Positions 60,636 through 64,000 of a stretch of DNA of 64,000 nucleotides are shown here, piece after piece (the stretch's first letter is position 1; the number at the start of each line of letters is the position of its first letter). Location of the stretch: positions 829,827 to 893,826 of the forward strand of contig CP076053.1 of the NCBI GenBank assembly GCA_018672315.1, in the 5' to 3' direction. Both the position numbers and the translations under genes were made by a program. Under the pieces are notes generated by a model. The model worked only from the letters and a program-made list of their open reading frames with translations, was not told where the DNA came from and searched no databases. The DNA comes from Nocardioidaceae bacterium (lineage in GTDB: Bacteria > Actinomycetota > Actinomycetes > Propionibacteriales > Nocardioidaceae).

Positions 60636-61372
60636 AGGTCAACCTCAAGATCTGGCGCCAGGCCTCGCGCGAGGCGCAGGGCGGCCTGAAGGACTACCAC
60701 CTCGACGACGTCACCGAGGACATGTCGTTCCTGGAGATGCTCGACGTGCTCAACGAGCAGCTCATCGAGCAGGACGAGGAGCCCGTCGAGTTCGAGCACG
60801 ACTGCCGCGAGGGCATCTGCGGCTCGTGCGGGCTCATGATCAACGGTCTCCCCCACGGCCCCGAGCGCACGACGACGTGCCAGCTGCACATGCGCACGTT
60901 CAAGGACGGCGAGACGATCACCATCGAGCCCTGGCGGGCCGCGGCGTTCCCGGTGGTCAAGGACCTGGTCGTGGACCGCTCGGCGTTCGACGCGATGATC
61001 CAGGCCGGCGGCTACGTCTCGGTCAACACCGGCGCCGCACCGGACGCGCACGCGATGCCGGTGCGCAAGGAGCACGCCGACCGGGCCTTCGACACCGCGA
61101 CCTGCATCGGCTGCGGTGCCTGCGTGGCCGCGTGCCCGAACGCCTCGGCCTCGCTGTTCCTCGGCGCGAAGATCACCCACCTGGGTGAGCTGCCGCAGGG
61201 CCAGGCCGAGCGTCACGAGCGGGTCATCGGCATGGTCGCCGCCCACGACGAGGCCGGGTTCGGCGGTTGCACCAACATCGGCGAGTGCGCCTCCGCCTGC
61301 CCCAAGGAGATCCCGCTGGACGTCATCAGCCAGCTCAACAAGGACCTCCGCACCGCGCTGCGTCACGTCTGA
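60632..61372 (+). CDS. sdhB: Succinate dehydrogenase / fumarate reductase iron-sulfur subunit
   Basis: 246-residue subunit with an N-terminal [2Fe-2S] ferredoxin domain ([15 protein letters not shown], and TTCQLHM) and a C-terminal domain with [15 protein letters not shown] and [20 protein letters not shown] for [4Fe-4S] and [3Fe-4S]. GTG at 60632 overlaps the sdhA stop (GTGA). Confidence 0.97.
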
Positions 61373-61418
61373 GCAGCACCGCAGACCGCCCTCGCACGCC
61401 CCGCGATCGGCGCATCAC

Positions 61419-61450
61419 GACGGCCCCGGACCTGCTGGTCCGGGGCCGTC
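61419..61450. terminator. Terminator between sdhB and the 2H phosphoesterase gene
   Basis: Perfect 14-base stem GACGGCCCCGGACC (61419-61432) / GGTCCGGGGCCGTC (61437-61450) with a 4-base loop, placed between convergent genes. Confidence 0.8.
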
Positions 61451-61475
61451 GCCGTCTCCGCACCGCCTGCCGGCG

Positions 61476-61988
61476 TCAGCCCGTCAGCGGGAACCGGCGC
61501 CAGGGCTCCCACGCGGCGCCGTCGTGCCGGTAGAGCGTCATCGCCTCGACGGTGAAGCGGAGGTCCACGTCGGCGTGGTCCGCCACGGCGCGGTCCAGGT
61601 CGGCCTCCGCCACGCCGTGGGCGAGCGTGACGTGGGGGTGGAAGGGGAACGCCGCGGGACTGTCGAGGGGACCCGTGCGCGAGGAGCTCGCGAGGCGCCC
61701 CAGGCAGCCCGCGCCGTCCGCGACCACCACGTACGCCACGGGCGAGACCGGCCGGAAGCTGTCGCTGCCCCGCAGGCGCACCGAGAACGGCGGGCACCCC
61801 GTCGCGGCCTCGGTCAGGGTGGCGACGACGGACTCGACGACGCCGGGGCGGTCGTCGAGGTCGGTGGGCGGCACCAGGGTGATGTGCGTCGGCACGCCGG
61901 CCGCGTCGTCGCCGAGCGCGCAGCGGTACCCCTGCACGCGCGACGCCCACGGCTCGGGCACCTCGACAGCGACGCCGAGCCTCAGCAC
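61476..61988 (-). CDS. 2'-5' RNA ligase family (2H phosphoesterase)
   Basis: 170-residue protein with two HxT motifs, THITLVPP (about residue 34) and HPHVTLAHG (about 108), the hallmark of 2H enzymes (LigT/cyclic phosphodiesterase). Starts VLRLGVAVEVPEPWAS. Substrate unknown; RNA 2'-phosphate or cyclic nucleotide ends are typical. GTG at 61986-61988 lies one base after the trpS stop. Confidence 0.88.
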   Translation of the reverse strand: MLRLGVAVEVPEPWASRVQGYRCALGDDAAGVPTHITLVPPTDLDDRPGVVESVVATLTEAATGCPPFSVRLRGSDSFRPVSPVAYVVVADGAGCLGRLASSSRTGPLDSPAAFPFHPHVTLAHGVAEADLDRAVADHADVDLRFTVEAMTLYRHDGAAWEPWRRFPLTG

Positions 61989-61989
61989 C

Positions 61990-64000
<2,011 letters not shown>

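Overview
The window is chromosomal DNA from a high-GC actinobacterium, most likely a member of the Nocardioidaceae (Nocardioides or a close relative). The reasons are very high GC, GTG starts throughout, a paired clpP1-clpP2, a mycothiol-type nitroreductase homologue, a SigK/anti-SigK pair, an SCO7613-type membrane protein and a strong excess of the hexamer CGTACG. It is compact core genome: about 64 protein genes and 6 tRNAs, no gene-free stretch over 300 bases, and no rRNA, CRISPR array, prophage or insertion sequence that I can see.

Layout. 1-9.4 kb (mostly minus): clpP2 (cut by the window edge), clpP1, an alpha/beta hydrolase, tig and tRNA-Pro; tRNA-Gly and a small ORF on plus; then a chain metG, LURP-one protein, esterase, rpiB and SpoIIE-type phosphatase. 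9.4-21.5 kb: nitroreductase-like gene between two REP-like repeats, pepN, a DUF5130 pair, an MscS channel, a large membrane protein, glbO, an SGNH hydrolase, a double-hotdog thioesterase, and thiolase-marR. 21.5-28.6 kb (minus): ettA, ssb, and a translationally coupled operon prsW plus two dynamin-like GTPases. 28.6-38.9 kb: pepP, tRNA-Arg, a membrane-anchored thioredoxin-fold protein, orn, tRNA-His, an FAD oxidoreductase, sigK/anti-sigma, tRNA-Lys overlapping rlmC, and a sensor kinase. 38.9-42.2 kb: a cbiMNQO-type ECF metal transporter divergent from bcp, then an unusual tRNA reading CUA. 42.2-51.4 kb: a nucleoside uptake and salvage block (BMP lipoprotein, ABC ATPase, two permeases, cdd, then a P450, a truncated haemoglobin and deoA). 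51.5-64 kb: M20 amidohydrolase, mutA-mutB-meaB divergent from sdhC-sdhA-sdhB, a 2H phosphoesterase, trpS and the end of an MFS gene.

How genes work together. MutAB/MeaB turn methylmalonyl-CoA into succinyl-CoA, and the divergent Sdh complex oxidises the succinate formed from it. The BMP/ABC transporter, cytidine deaminase and thymidine phosphorylase form one nucleoside import and degradation route, with a LacI-type palindrome inside the promoter of the binding-protein gene. The ECF transporter promoter carries a sequence that fits the Streptomyces Nur (nickel regulator) box, which suggests nickel rather than cobalt uptake.

A recurring signal is a -10 hexamer of the form TAG[C/G][C/G]T or similar (TANNNT) placed exactly 6 or 7 bases before the start codon. 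I find it at 15 genes, which points to widespread leaderless transcription and fixes several otherwise doubtful starts. The most unusual single items are the CUA-reading tRNA with a short variable arm, a P450 whose only reasonable start is a CTG overlapping the cdd stop, and a tRNA-Lys whose 3' end and terminator lie in the antisense of the rlmC 3' coding region.
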